The notes under the pieces were generated by a model. It was not told the origin of the DNA, searched no databases, and saw nothing but the letters and a program-made list of their open reading frames with translations. 64,000 nucleotides of DNA from Nakamurella flavida (lineage in GTDB: Bacteria; Actinomycetota; Actinomycetes; Mycobacteriales; Nakamurellaceae): assembly GCF_030811475.1 (NCBI RefSeq), contig NZ_JAUSQV010000001.1, forward strand, positions 3,173,001-3,237,000, written 5' to 3'. The translations under genes and the position numbers were made by a program. This document shows positions 55,466 through 63,168 of this stretch, one piece after another; position 1 is the first letter of the stretch; the number at the start of each line of letters is the position of its first letter.

Positions 55466-56352
55466 CGACCGCGACCGACCGCTCACCCGCGGCCGCCCGC
55501 CCGTCCCCGACGCCCCCCGGGACCGGCCGTCGGCGGCTCGGCCGTCGCGGTCGGGCGGCACTGCTGCGCTGGGCGGTTCTCACCCCGGTGCTGGCGTTCT
55601 TCCTCATCCCGCTGATCGCGATGCTCGACTTCTCCACCCGCACTCTCGGTGGGAAGCGGACGGGCAAGGCGTGGGCGGCGCTGGTCGATCCGGAGCAGCT
55701 CTCCAGCCGCTACCGGCCGTTGTGGGACGGCCTGCTGTCCTCCGCGGTGCTCGTCGTGCTGACCGTCGTCCTGATGGCGGTGCTGTTGGTGCCCACCATG
55801 ATCTGGGTGCGCATGCGGGTGCCGGGACTGCGTCGCACCATGGAGTTCCTCTGCCTGCTGCCGCTGACCATCCCGGCGATCGTGCTGGTCGTCGGGCTGG
55901 CCCCGATCTACCGCGGGGTGTCGGAAGTGCTGTCGACGTCGGCGATCTGGCTGTGCTTCGCCTACGTGATCCTGGTGCTGCCGTTCGCCTACCGGTCGTT
56001 GGACGCGGGGCTGGCGGCCATCGACGTGACCACCCTCTCGGAGGCGGCCCGCAGTCTGGGCGCCGGCTGGTGGACGTTGGTGTGGCGGGTGATCCTGCCC
56101 AATCTGCGGGGCGCGTTGCTGGCCGCCTCGTTCCTGTCGGTGGCCCTGGTGCTGGGCGAGTTCACCGTCGCGTCGCTGCTCAGCCGCAACAACCTGCAGA
56201 CCGGCATCTACACCGTGTCGCAGGCCGAACCCCGGTTGGCGACCGCCATCGCCCTGCTCGCCCTCGTCCTGGTCTTCGTGCTGCTGCTCGGCCTCTCGCT
56301 GATCAGCGGACGCCGCCGGCCGGGCCGTACCGCATCCCGCAAGGAGTCCTGA
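55462..56352 (+). CDS. ABC transporter permease, second subunit
   Basis: 296 residues, about six membrane spans, with the loop TLSEAARSLGAGWWTLVWRV near residue 195. PotC/PhnV-like partner of the upstream permease. ATG chosen from the exact four-base overlap with it. The ATPase gene follows directly. Confidence 0.9.
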   Translation: MTTATDRSPAAARPSPTPPGTGRRRLGRRGRAALLRWAVLTPVLAFFLIPLIAMLDFSTRTLGGKRTGKAWAALVDPEQLSSRYRPLWDGLLSSAVLVVLTVVLMAVLLVPTMIWVRMRVPGLRRTMEFLCLLPLTIPAIVLVVGLAPIYRGVSEVLSTSAIWLCFAYVILVLPFAYRSLDAGLAAIDVTTLSEAARSLGAGWWTLVWRVILPNLRGALLAASFLSVALVLGEFTVASLLSRNNLQTGIYTVSQAEPRLATAIALLALVLVFVLLLGLSLISGRRRPGRTASRKES

Positions 56353-57471
56353 ATGGTCCAGCAGCTCGACACGTCCGCCCCCGACAAGCGTTCGGCTGCA
56401 GCTCATGTCGCGGCCCCGACCGGAGTCCCGGTCGAGCTGCGCGGTCTGCGCCGGCGGTTCGGCTCCGTGCAGGCGCTCGCCGGGCTCGACCTCGACCTGG
56501 CCCCCGGCGAGCTGGTGGTGCTGCTCGGCCCGTCCGGCTGCGGCAAGACCACGGCCCTGCGCGCCCTGGCCGGACTCGAGGACGTCGACGAGGGCACCCT
56601 GCGGGTGGCCGGGCTGGACCTCACCGGGGTGCCGGCCGCCAAGCGGGACATGGGCATGGTGTTCCAGGCCTACTCGCTGTTCCCGCACATGACCGCGCGG
56701 GAGAACGTCGAGTTCGGGTTGCGGCTGCGCGGGCAGGGCCGCGCCGAACGTCGGCGGGCGGCCGAGGAACACCTCGAACTGGTGGGGTTGGGTTCGGCCG
56801 CCGGCCGGTACGCCCACCAGCTGTCCGGCGGTCAGCAGCAGCGGGTCGCGTTGGCGCGGGCGCTGGCCATCCGGCCGCGGGTGCTGCTGCTCGACGAGCC
56901 GTTGTCCGCGCTGGACGCGCAGGTCCGGGTGCAGCTGCGGGAGGAGATCCGGCGCATCCAGTCCGAGGTCGGCATCACCACCCTGTTCGTCACCCACGAC
57001 CAGGAGGAGGCGCTGGCCGTCGCCGACCGGGTCGGCGTCATGCGGGACGGCCGGCTCGAGCAGATCGACACCCCGGACGCGATCTACACCCGCCCGGCGA
57101 CGCCGTTCGTGGCGTCGTTCATCGGGATCAGCAACAGCGTCCCGGGTGTCGCCGACGCCGGATACGTCCAGGTGCTGGGCCGCTCGGTGCCGCTGCTCCC
57201 CGGCTCGGCGGTCGACGGTCGGGTGCGCGTGCTGTTGCGACCCGAGTCGATCCACCTGGTACCCACCGCTCCCGGGGCACCCGCCGGGCCGGGGGACGGT
57301 GTGGTGGTCTCGACCAGTTTCCTGGGCGCGTTCGGTCGCACCCGGGTCGAGCTCGGCGACGGGCTCGTCCTCACGGTGCACATCTCGTCGGACCGGGCCC
57401 GCCACCTGGGTCCGGGTACCTCGGTGACCGCGTCCCCCGATTCCGTGGCGGCACTGGCGGTCCCGGCCTGA
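56353..57471 (+). CDS. ABC transporter ATP-binding protein (PotA/PhnT-like)
   Basis: 372 residues. Walker A LGPSGCGKTTALRALAGLED near residue 57, Q-loop VFQAYSLFPHMTARENVEFG, signature [16 protein letters not shown], Walker B LLLDEPLSALDA and switch VTHDQEEALAVADRV. A C-terminal TOBE-like regulatory domain follows (RVRVLLRPESIHLVP, VSTSFLGAFGRTRVEL). The ATG abuts the permease stop. The TOBE domain is typical of importers for polyamines, iron, sulfate, molybdate or phosphonates. Confidence 0.92.
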   Translation: MVQQLDTSAPDKRSAAAHVAAPTGVPVELRGLRRRFGSVQALAGLDLDLAPGELVVLLGPSGCGKTTALRALAGLEDVDEGTLRVAGLDLTGVPAAKRDMGMVFQAYSLFPHMTARENVEFGLRLRGQGRAERRRAAEEHLELVGLGSAAGRYAHQLSGGQQQRVALARALAIRPRVLLLDEPLSALDAQVRVQLREEIRRIQSEVGITTLFVTHDQEEALAVADRVGVMRDGRLEQIDTPDAIYTRPATPFVASFIGISNSVPGVADAGYVQVLGRSVPLLPGSAVDGRVRVLLRPESIHLVPTAPGAPAGPGDGVVVSTSFLGAFGRTRVELGDGLVLTVHISSDRARHLGPGTSVTASPDSVAALAVPA

Positions 57472-57486
57472 CGTGGCCCGGACACA

Positions 57487-57533
57487 CGACAGCCCGGCAC
57501 CCGACCCTCACGGGTCGTGGTGCCGGGCTGTCG
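57487..57533. terminator. Bidirectional terminator between the ABC operon and phoU
   Basis: CGACAGCCCGGCACC and GGTGCCGGGCTGTCG form an outer stem of 15 bp; CGACCC/GGGTCG form an inner stem around loop TCAC, with one bulged T. It separates two convergent genes. Confidence 0.85.
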
Positions 57534-57551
57534 GCGTTCGGTACGGGTGGG

Positions 57552-58232
57552 TCAGCGCTCGGGCGCGGTCAGGGCGGGAGTGGTGTCCCCGCCGACGTTC
57601 TCGCCGGTGACCAGGAAGATGACGCGGCGGGCCACGGCGACCGCGTGGTCGGCGAAGCGCTCGTAGAAGCGGACCAGCAGCGAGATGTCGACGGCGGCGG
57701 CGACGCCGTGGCTCCAGGTGGGGGAGAGCATGGCCGCGAACATCTGCCGCTGCAGATCGTCCATGAGCTCGTCCTCCTGCTCGAGGCGGCGGGCGAGCTC
57801 GACGTCCCGGGTGCGCAGCACGACGCCGGCCTGGTCGGCCAGGTGCACGCCGACCGAGCCCATCCGCTCGATGATGGGGCGCAGCTGGGCCGGGATGACC
57901 GGGGCCGGGTGACGGCGGCGGGCCGCCTTGGCGACGTGGATGGCCAGGGCGCCCATGCGCTGCAGGTCGGCGACGATCCACAGGGCGGACACGACGGTGC
58001 GCAGGTCGGACGCGACGGGCGACTGCAGGGCCAGCAGCTCCATGGCGTGCGTCTCGGCGATCGCGCGCATCTCGTCGAGCTGCACATCGGAGGCGATGAC
58101 GGCCTCGGCGAGGCTGAGATCGGTGTCCAGCATCGCCTTGGTCGCATCGCGGAGACAATTGCTCGCGATGTCACACATCTTCGAGCCGTTGTCCCCGAGA
58201 TAGGAGAGGCTGATCTGGTAGGCCTGGCGCAT
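57552..58232 (-). CDS. phoU: Phosphate signalling protein PhoU
   Basis: 226 residues forming two three-helix repeats of the PhoU fold, with metal-site-type motifs DEMRAIAETHAMELLALQSP near residue 52 and FYERFADHAVAVARRV near residue 190. PhoU couples the Pst transporter to the PhoR-type kinase and represses the Pho regulon when phosphate is plentiful. Unlike E. coli it is separate from pst and transcribed from its own PHO-box promoter; from memory, phoY2 occupies this place in mycobacteria. Confidence 0.95.
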   Translation of the reverse strand: MRQAYQISLSYLGDNGSKMCDIASNCLRDATKAMLDTDLSLAEAVIASDVQLDEMRAIAETHAMELLALQSPVASDLRTVVSALWIVADLQRMGALAIHVAKAARRRHPAPVIPAQLRPIIERMGSVGVHLADQAGVVLRTRDVELARRLEQEDELMDDLQRQMFAAMLSPTWSHGVAAAVDISLLVRFYERFADHAVAVARRVIFLVTGENVGGDTTPALTAPER

Positions 58233-58238
58233 GGACAG

Positions 58239-58293
58239 AGCTTACCGATGTAAGTCTGGCCAGGTCACGGGTCGCCGTGAACTCCGGGTGAAC
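58239..58293 (-). promoter_or_regulatory. PHO box and leaderless -10 of phoU
   Basis: Minus strand GTTCACCCGGA and GTTCACGGCGA (58293-58272) are tandem 11-mers of the PHO type. TAAGCT at 58244-58239 serves as -10, with 27 bases between, and CTGTCC leads directly to the ATG. The geometry is identical to pstS. PhoP-type activation is expected from this arrangement. Confidence 0.72.
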
Positions 58294-58350
58294 GGCCAGG
58301 GGCCACCGGGGTCCGGGCCGGACGGCGGGCCGGTGCGATCGACCGGTGCG

Positions 58351-58356
58351 TACCGT
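58351..58356 (+). promoter_or_regulatory. Leaderless -10 of the second SDR
   Basis: TACCGT ends seven bases before the ATG at 58364; no ribosome site lies between. Confidence 0.5.
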
Positions 58357-58363
58357 CGTTCCG

Positions 58364-59263
58364 ATGACCGACCAGCACACCCTGCAGGACCCGACGAAGC
58401 TCTACGCCGACCGGAAGCCGAGCGAGCAGTACCTCGAGGGCGCCGGCACGGACGCCGAGATGGCGCAGAACGTCCCCGCCGACCACGGTGAGGACTCCTA
58501 CCGGGGCTCCGGGCGGCTGAAGGGTCGCAAGGCGCTCGTCACCGGCGGTGATTCCGGCATCGGTGCGGCCGTCGCCATCGCCTTCGCCCGGGAGGGCGCC
58601 GACGTCGCGATCTCCTACCTCGCGGAGGAGGAGGTGGACGCGCAGCGCATCGTCGGTCTCATCGAGGCGGCCGGACGCACGGCCGTGGCCCTGCCCGGCG
58701 ACATCACGTCCAAGGAATGGTGCGAGGAGCTCGTGGCCAAGGCCGTCGAGGGCCTGGGCGGGCTCGACATCCTGGTGAACAACGCCGGCAAGCAGCAGAA
58801 CGTCGACTCGATCCTCGACCTAGACGACGACGAGTTCGACGAGACGTTCAAGACCAACGTCTACGCGACCTTCCGGATCACCAAGGCAGCCGTGCCGCAC
58901 CTGGTGCCCGGCTCCACGATCATCAACACCACCTCGATCCAGGCCTACGCACCGTCGCCGGGTCTGGTGCACTACGCGGCGACCAAGGCGACGGTGAACA
59001 ACCTGGCCAAGGGCCTCGCGGCGCAGCTCGCCCCGAAGGGCATCCGGGTGAACGCCGTCGCGCCCGGGCCGATCTGGACCCCGCTGCAGCCGGCGGGCGG
59101 GCAGAAGCCCGAGGCCCTGCCGAGCGTCGGGGAGCAGACCTACCTCGGACGCTGGGGGCAGCCGGCCGAGCTCGCACCGGCGTACGTGTTCCTGGCCAGC
59201 GGTGAGTCGTCGTACGTGGTGGGCGAGACCCTGCACGTCGATGGGGGCATGCCGACCCCGTGA
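58364..59263 (+). CDS. SDR-family oxidoreductase, YdaD/YhxD-type (paralog 2)
   Basis: 299 residues. A 50-residue charged N-terminal extension is followed by an SDR domain: TGGDSGIGAAVAIAFAREGA near residue 65, NNAGKQQ, and catalytic YAATK. It is a close relative of the SDR at 15039-15935 and of Bacillus stress dehydrogenases. The ATG at 58364 is preferred over an upstream GTG at 58346 because of the leaderless promoter. It is divergent from phoU and shares the intergenic region containing the PHO box. Confidence 0.92.
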   Translation: MTDQHTLQDPTKLYADRKPSEQYLEGAGTDAEMAQNVPADHGEDSYRGSGRLKGRKALVTGGDSGIGAAVAIAFAREGADVAISYLAEEEVDAQRIVGLIEAAGRTAVALPGDITSKEWCEELVAKAVEGLGGLDILVNNAGKQQNVDSILDLDDDEFDETFKTNVYATFRITKAAVPHLVPGSTIINTTSIQAYAPSPGLVHYAATKATVNNLAKGLAAQLAPKGIRVNAVAPGPIWTPLQPAGGQKPEALPSVGEQTYLGRWGQPAELAPAYVFLASGESSYVVGETLHVDGGMPTP

Positions 59264-59274
59264 TCGCGGTGCGG

Positions 59275-59302
59275 GGGGCCGACGGCATCCGCCGTCGGCC
59301 CC
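59275..59302. terminator. Bidirectional terminator between the SDR and LCP genes
   Basis: GGGGCCGACGGC with loop ATCC and perfect complement GCCGTCGGCCCC, just past the SDR stop and before the LCP stop. Confidence 0.8.
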
Positions 59303-59330
59303 TGCGCGGGGCTCGGGCCGGGCAGCGGCC

Positions 59331-61022
59331 CTACGCGCAGAGGGCCTGCCCGGCGTTGACCGACGGCAGGTCCGTCGAACCCAGCGTGGAGGCGTCTCCG
59401 GACGGGGCGGCCCCGGTGCTCGCGAGGTCGTCCGTGCCGGTCGGAGCGGCCGCCGTGGTGATCCAGGTCGGGGTGTCCGCACCGACCGACACCGGCTGGG
59501 CGGCACCGTCCCACGAGGAGCCGACGATCAGACGCACCGGCACGGCCAGTCCGGGCACCTCGACGAGTCCGGCCCCCTCGAGGCTGGCGGCCACGGTGAG
59601 CGCCGCGTCCTGCTGACCGGTGGCGTACTCCACGACGAGGTCGGACTGCTCGGTGTCCTGCACGCGCAGATCGTCCTCGGTCACGGCGAAGCCGACGTCG
59701 TTCAGGGCGGTCATCATCGCGGTGGCCACCCCGGTGCGTCCGGTCGCGTTGACGACCTGGACGGCGACGTCGGCCGGGTCCGTGGTGATCGTGGACGGCA
59801 GTGCGGGGGTGTCGGGAGTGGACGGCGCCGGGATGGTCGACGGATCGGCCGGGGTGGTGGCGACCGGCTGCTCGCCGGGCAGCGGCTGGTCGTTGAGCAG
59901 GGCCGAGAACACGGCCGGGGCCTTGCTGTCGTCGACCTCCAGTGCCCCGGACTCACGGGTGCTGGGCACGGTGGGCAGTGTGTAGAAGGTGACCTTGGCC
60001 GGATCGAGATTTCCGAACGACTGGGCCAGGGTGACGAGGTTGTCGAGGGTGACGTTGTCGGTGAAGGTGTTGTCGGTGAAGGCCTGCAGGAACGCGTTCA
60101 GCTTCGCCGGGTTCAGCAGAGTCCCGGCCGCGGTGACCTGCTTGAGGATCGCGGACAGCACGACCTGCTGGCGGCGGATCCGGGACAGGTCGGAGTCGTT
60201 GTCGCCGATCACCTTCCGGGCCCGGACCAGGCTGAGGGCCTGATCGCCGTGGATGGTCTGCACGCCGCCGGCCGCCACCACCGTCTGCAGTTCGGCGTCG
60301 ACGATCGGGCCGCAGATGTTGACGGAGATCCCGCCGAGGGCGTCGACCATGTTCTTGAACCCGGCGAAGTCGATGCCGATGACCCGGTCGATGCGCAGCC
60401 CGGTCAGCGCCTGCACGGCGCGCACGGTGCACTGCGGCCCGCCGACCGAGAACGCCGAGTTGATGTGCCAGCGGGTGCCCTCGCTGACCGGCTCGATCCG
60501 GTCGTTGAGCTCACCGGTCTGGCTGTTCCAGGTGTTGCAGGTGGGGGCCGGGATCATCGTGTCCCGCGGGATGGACAGCACGGTGATGTGCCGATCGCTG
60601 CTGATGTGCGCGAGCATCAGGCTGTCGGAGTTGGCGACGCCGTCCTCGGTGGTCGAATCCGAGTTGCCGGAGTCGGCGTTGGCCCCGGCCCGGGTGTCCG
60701 AGCCCAAGAGCAGGATGTTCTCCGCCGGGAAGGACGGGACCGCCTCGCCGTCGCTGGTGGAGGTACCGCCGCCCGGGGCGGCCGTCGCGGTGGACAGGTG
60801 GGTGTCGTCCGAGACGATCGCGCTGATTCGATTGTCGGCCAATCCGGAGTCGAACCGGGAGGTGATGAACCACTCCACCCCGGTGACCAGCAGGACCAGG
60901 ACGGAGAACAGCGCGACGACGGTGTGTCCGGCCATCCAGCCGCCCCGGTGGGCGTGCGGACCGCGGGAGGGGGCGGGGTCGAGGGACCCTGGCTGCCCAG
61001 CACTGGCCGGCCCGTCGGTCAC
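59331..61022 (-). CDS. LytR-CpsA-Psr (LCP) family cell-wall glycopolymer ligase
   Basis: 563 residues. A cytoplasmic N-terminus and one membrane anchor (about residues 31-51, TVVALFSVLVLLVTGVEWF) precede the LCP domain: ENILLLGSDTRAGANADSG, DSLMLAHISSDRHITVLSIP with the catalytic Arg/Asp pair, and QALSLVRARKVIGDNDSDLS. A Pro/Thr linker leads to a LytR_C domain (VVNATGRTGVATAMMTALND). LCP enzymes attach glycopolymers such as arabinogalactan or teichoic acids to peptidoglycan. GTG at 61022 follows AAGGAGAC. From memory, equivalent to Rv0822c. Confidence 0.92.
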   Translation of the reverse strand: MTDGPASAGQPGSLDPAPSRGPHAHRGGWMAGHTVVALFSVLVLLVTGVEWFITSRFDSGLADNRISAIVSDDTHLSTATAAPGGGTSTSDGEAVPSFPAENILLLGSDTRAGANADSGNSDSTTEDGVANSDSLMLAHISSDRHITVLSIPRDTMIPAPTCNTWNSQTGELNDRIEPVSEGTRWHINSAFSVGGPQCTVRAVQALTGLRIDRVIGIDFAGFKNMVDALGGISVNICGPIVDAELQTVVAAGGVQTIHGDQALSLVRARKVIGDNDSDLSRIRRQQVVLSAILKQVTAAGTLLNPAKLNAFLQAFTDNTFTDNVTLDNLVTLAQSFGNLDPAKVTFYTLPTVPSTRESGALEVDDSKAPAVFSALLNDQPLPGEQPVATTPADPSTIPAPSTPDTPALPSTITTDPADVAVQVVNATGRTGVATAMMTALNDVGFAVTEDDLRVQDTEQSDLVVEYATGQQDAALTVAASLEGAGLVEVPGLAVPVRLIVGSSWDGAAQPVSVGADTPTWITTAAAPTGTDDLASTGAAPSGDASTLGSTDLPSVNAGQALCA

Positions 61023-61285
61023 GTCGTCTCCTTGCGTCGGCGGAACCCGGTACCGGGCTCGGATCGGGCCTCCACGCGCACCGGGTCGCGACGGTGGGGC
61101 GTCGGACGGGGGAGCGGGCACGAGCATCCGGGCCGGGGGGCCGATCCAGGACAGTCAGCGCACCCCCATGATACGGACGGTGCCCATTCGGCGGCCGTCA
61201 AGCCCCTGAACTGCGGTTGCCGCAACAGGCCGGTCACGCAGCGTCAGATGTGATCAGCGTCGGTCAGCGGTGGTTCATGGCTCGG

Positions 61286-61762
61286 TCAGCCGAGGCACAG
61301 CGGGGCCAGTCGGGCGGTGCCATCGACGAGACCGACGTGCAGGACGGTGATCTCGGTGGTCGACAGGGCCCCGTCGGCATACACCCGGACCAGGGTCGGC
61401 ACGGCGACCGCCGTGCCCGGCAGGCTGTGGCCCTCGGCGTCGGTGAAACCCGGGGCTGCCGTCACCGCTCCGAGCACCGGTTGGAACCGCACCGTCCGTG
61501 TCGCCGCGGGACAGCGGTCCAGGGCCGGGCGGCCGGCCGGGTCGGTGACCGAGGCCAGGGCGGCGCGTTGCGCCGCCGCGGACCCCGTCGCCGCATTGAC
61601 CACGTCCAGGGCGGCGGTGATCTCCACGGATCCGATCGGTGTGACCGGGGCGGACGGCGGGGGATCCGCACACGCGCCGAGGACCAGCACCGAGGCGGCC
61701 AGCACCGGCGCGGCCAGGCCGGGCACGGCGCCGCTCCACCGGACGGGTCGGCGCCACGTCAT
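61286..61762 (-). CDS. Lipoprotein of unknown function
   Basis: 158 residues. Signal peptide with lipobox VLGAC near residue 31. The mature part is small and Ala/Val-rich, with two Cys (LDRCPAAT, ARLAPLCLG) that could form a disulfide. It starts two bases after the dus stop and is probably cotranscribed with it. No family recognised. Confidence 0.78.
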   Translation of the reverse strand: MTWRRPVRWSGAVPGLAAPVLAASVLVLGACADPPPSAPVTPIGSVEITAALDVVNAATGSAAAQRAALASVTDPAGRPALDRCPAATRTVRFQPVLGAVTAAPGFTDAEGHSLPGTAVAVPTLVRVYADGALSTTEITVLHVGLVDGTARLAPLCLG

Positions 61763-61764
61763 GC

Positions 61765-62964
61765 TCAGCCGCCGCCGGCGTCCAGTTCGGCCCCCTCGGG
61801 CACGGCCAGGCTGTCCGGGTCGTCCAACCAGCCCTCGGGCAGGTGGACCTTGGCCTGGGGGGAACCCTGCCGTCCGCGGGGCCCGTCGGCGGCGGCCGGG
61901 AAGGGCTGGTCGAGATCGAGGCGGGCCAACAGCTCGTCGAGGCCGGCCAGGCTCGAGATCATGCCCAGCTCACGGCGTACCTCGGACGGGGCCGCGAAAC
62001 CCTTGAGGTACCAGGCGATGTGCTTGCGCAGATCGCGCATCCCGCGGTCCTCGCCCATCTCCGCGGCCAGCAGCTCGGCGTGCCGACGCAGCGTGCCCGC
62101 CACGGAGCGCAGATCCGGGGCCGCCGGGGCGGGGCGGCCGTCGAACGCGGCGGCCAGTTCGGCGAAGAGCCAGGGCCGGCCCTGGCAGCCCCGACCGACG
62201 ACGACGCCGTCACAACCGGTGCGCGCCATCATGTCCAGGGCGTCGGACGCGGCGAAGATGTCGCCGTTGCCGAGCACGGGGACCTCGGTGACGGCCTCCT
62301 TCAACCGGGCGATGGCCGACCAGTCGGCGGTACCGGAGTAGTGCTGGATCGCGGTGCGCCCGTGCAGCGCGACGGCGGCCACCCCGCAGTCCTGGGCGAT
62401 GCGCCCGGCGTCGAGGTAGGTGATGTGGTCGTCGTCGATGCCGATCCGCATCTTCACGGTGACGGGGACGTCGCCGGCCTCCTGCACCGCGCGGCGGACG
62501 ATCTCGGTGAACAGGCGCCGCTTCCACGGCAGGGCCGAGCCGCCGCCCTTGCGGGTCACCTTGGGGACGGGGCAGCCGAAGTTCAGGTCGATGTGGTCGG
62601 CGAGGTCCTCCTGGACGACCATCCGGACGGCCGCGGCCACCACGTCGGGATCCACGCCGTAGAGCTGCAGCGAGCGCGGGTGCTCCTCCGGTTCGAACCG
62701 GATCATCTCCATCGTCTTCGCGCTGCGACCGAGCAGGGCCCGGGTGGTGATCATCTCGCAGACGTAGAGCCCGGCGCCGAACTCGCGGCACAGGCGGCGG
62801 AACGAGGCGTTGGTGATGCCGGCCATCGGGGCCAGGACCACCGGCGGCCAGACCTTGTACGGGCCGACCGTCAACGGGGCCGCCTGCGCGCCGGCCGGGG
62901 GCCCGGCCGCGGGGGTCGGATCGGTCGTCGGGTCGAGGGTCGCCAGATCGGTCACGTCCACCAT
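61765..62964 (-). CDS. dus: tRNA-dihydrouridine synthase (DusB-like)
   Basis: 399 residues. A TIM-barrel FMN enzyme that reduces uridines in the tRNA D-loop. The catalytic Cys is in NFGCPVPKVTRKGGGSAL near residue 130, FMN contacts are in VLAPMAGITNASFRRLC near residue 43, and GNGDIFAASDA and GRGCQGRPWLF follow. A disordered Pro/Ala N-terminus of about 30 residues and a similar tail extend the core. The ATG has GGAGGCGGGACA. From memory, equivalent to Rv0823c. Confidence 0.95.
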   Translation of the reverse strand: MVDVTDLATLDPTTDPTPAAGPPAGAQAAPLTVGPYKVWPPVVLAPMAGITNASFRRLCREFGAGLYVCEMITTRALLGRSAKTMEMIRFEPEEHPRSLQLYGVDPDVVAAAVRMVVQEDLADHIDLNFGCPVPKVTRKGGGSALPWKRRLFTEIVRRAVQEAGDVPVTVKMRIGIDDDHITYLDAGRIAQDCGVAAVALHGRTAIQHYSGTADWSAIARLKEAVTEVPVLGNGDIFAASDALDMMARTGCDGVVVGRGCQGRPWLFAELAAAFDGRPAPAAPDLRSVAGTLRRHAELLAAEMGEDRGMRDLRKHIAWYLKGFAAPSEVRRELGMISSLAGLDELLARLDLDQPFPAAADGPRGRQGSPQAKVHLPEGWLDDPDSLAVPEGAELDAGGG

Positions 62965-63043
62965 TGTCCCGCCTCCGGTGGCCGGGCGACTCCATCCCGG
63001 GACCCGGGCGGTCGCCGCAGGTCAGGTGAACAGGGTGGGCAGG

Positions 63044-63082
63044 CACCGGTCGAACCGGTTGCTGACACCGGTCTGACCGGTT
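63044..63082. promoter_or_regulatory. 22-bp direct repeat of ACCGGT motifs before the epoxide hydrolase gene
   Basis: CACCGGTCGAACCGGTT (63044-63060) is repeated as CACCGGTCTGACCGGTT (63066-63082), 15 of 17 identical and 22 bp apart. Four ACCGGT palindromes therefore occur at 63045, 63054, 63067 and 63076. The two-turn spacing on one face suggests a cooperative operator, about 90 bp upstream of the ATG at 63169. Confidence 0.45.
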
Positions 63083-63168
63083 ACGGTTCGGGAGTCGCCG
63101 ACCGGCGGCAGTGCGGGCAGGTCGCCACGGTCGTGGTCGGGACTGCCCCCCACGAGAGGACCCCCGTC

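Noticed and set aside
52973-57405. Long minus-strand open frames opposite the ABC operon
   Set aside because: They are antisense to four genes with clear ABC motifs and consist of low-complexity Gly/Arg/Gln-rich sequence.
55374-58253. A 959-codon plus-strand frame across permease, ATPase and phoU
   Set aside because: It is out of frame with the supported genes and crosses a strong bidirectional terminator.
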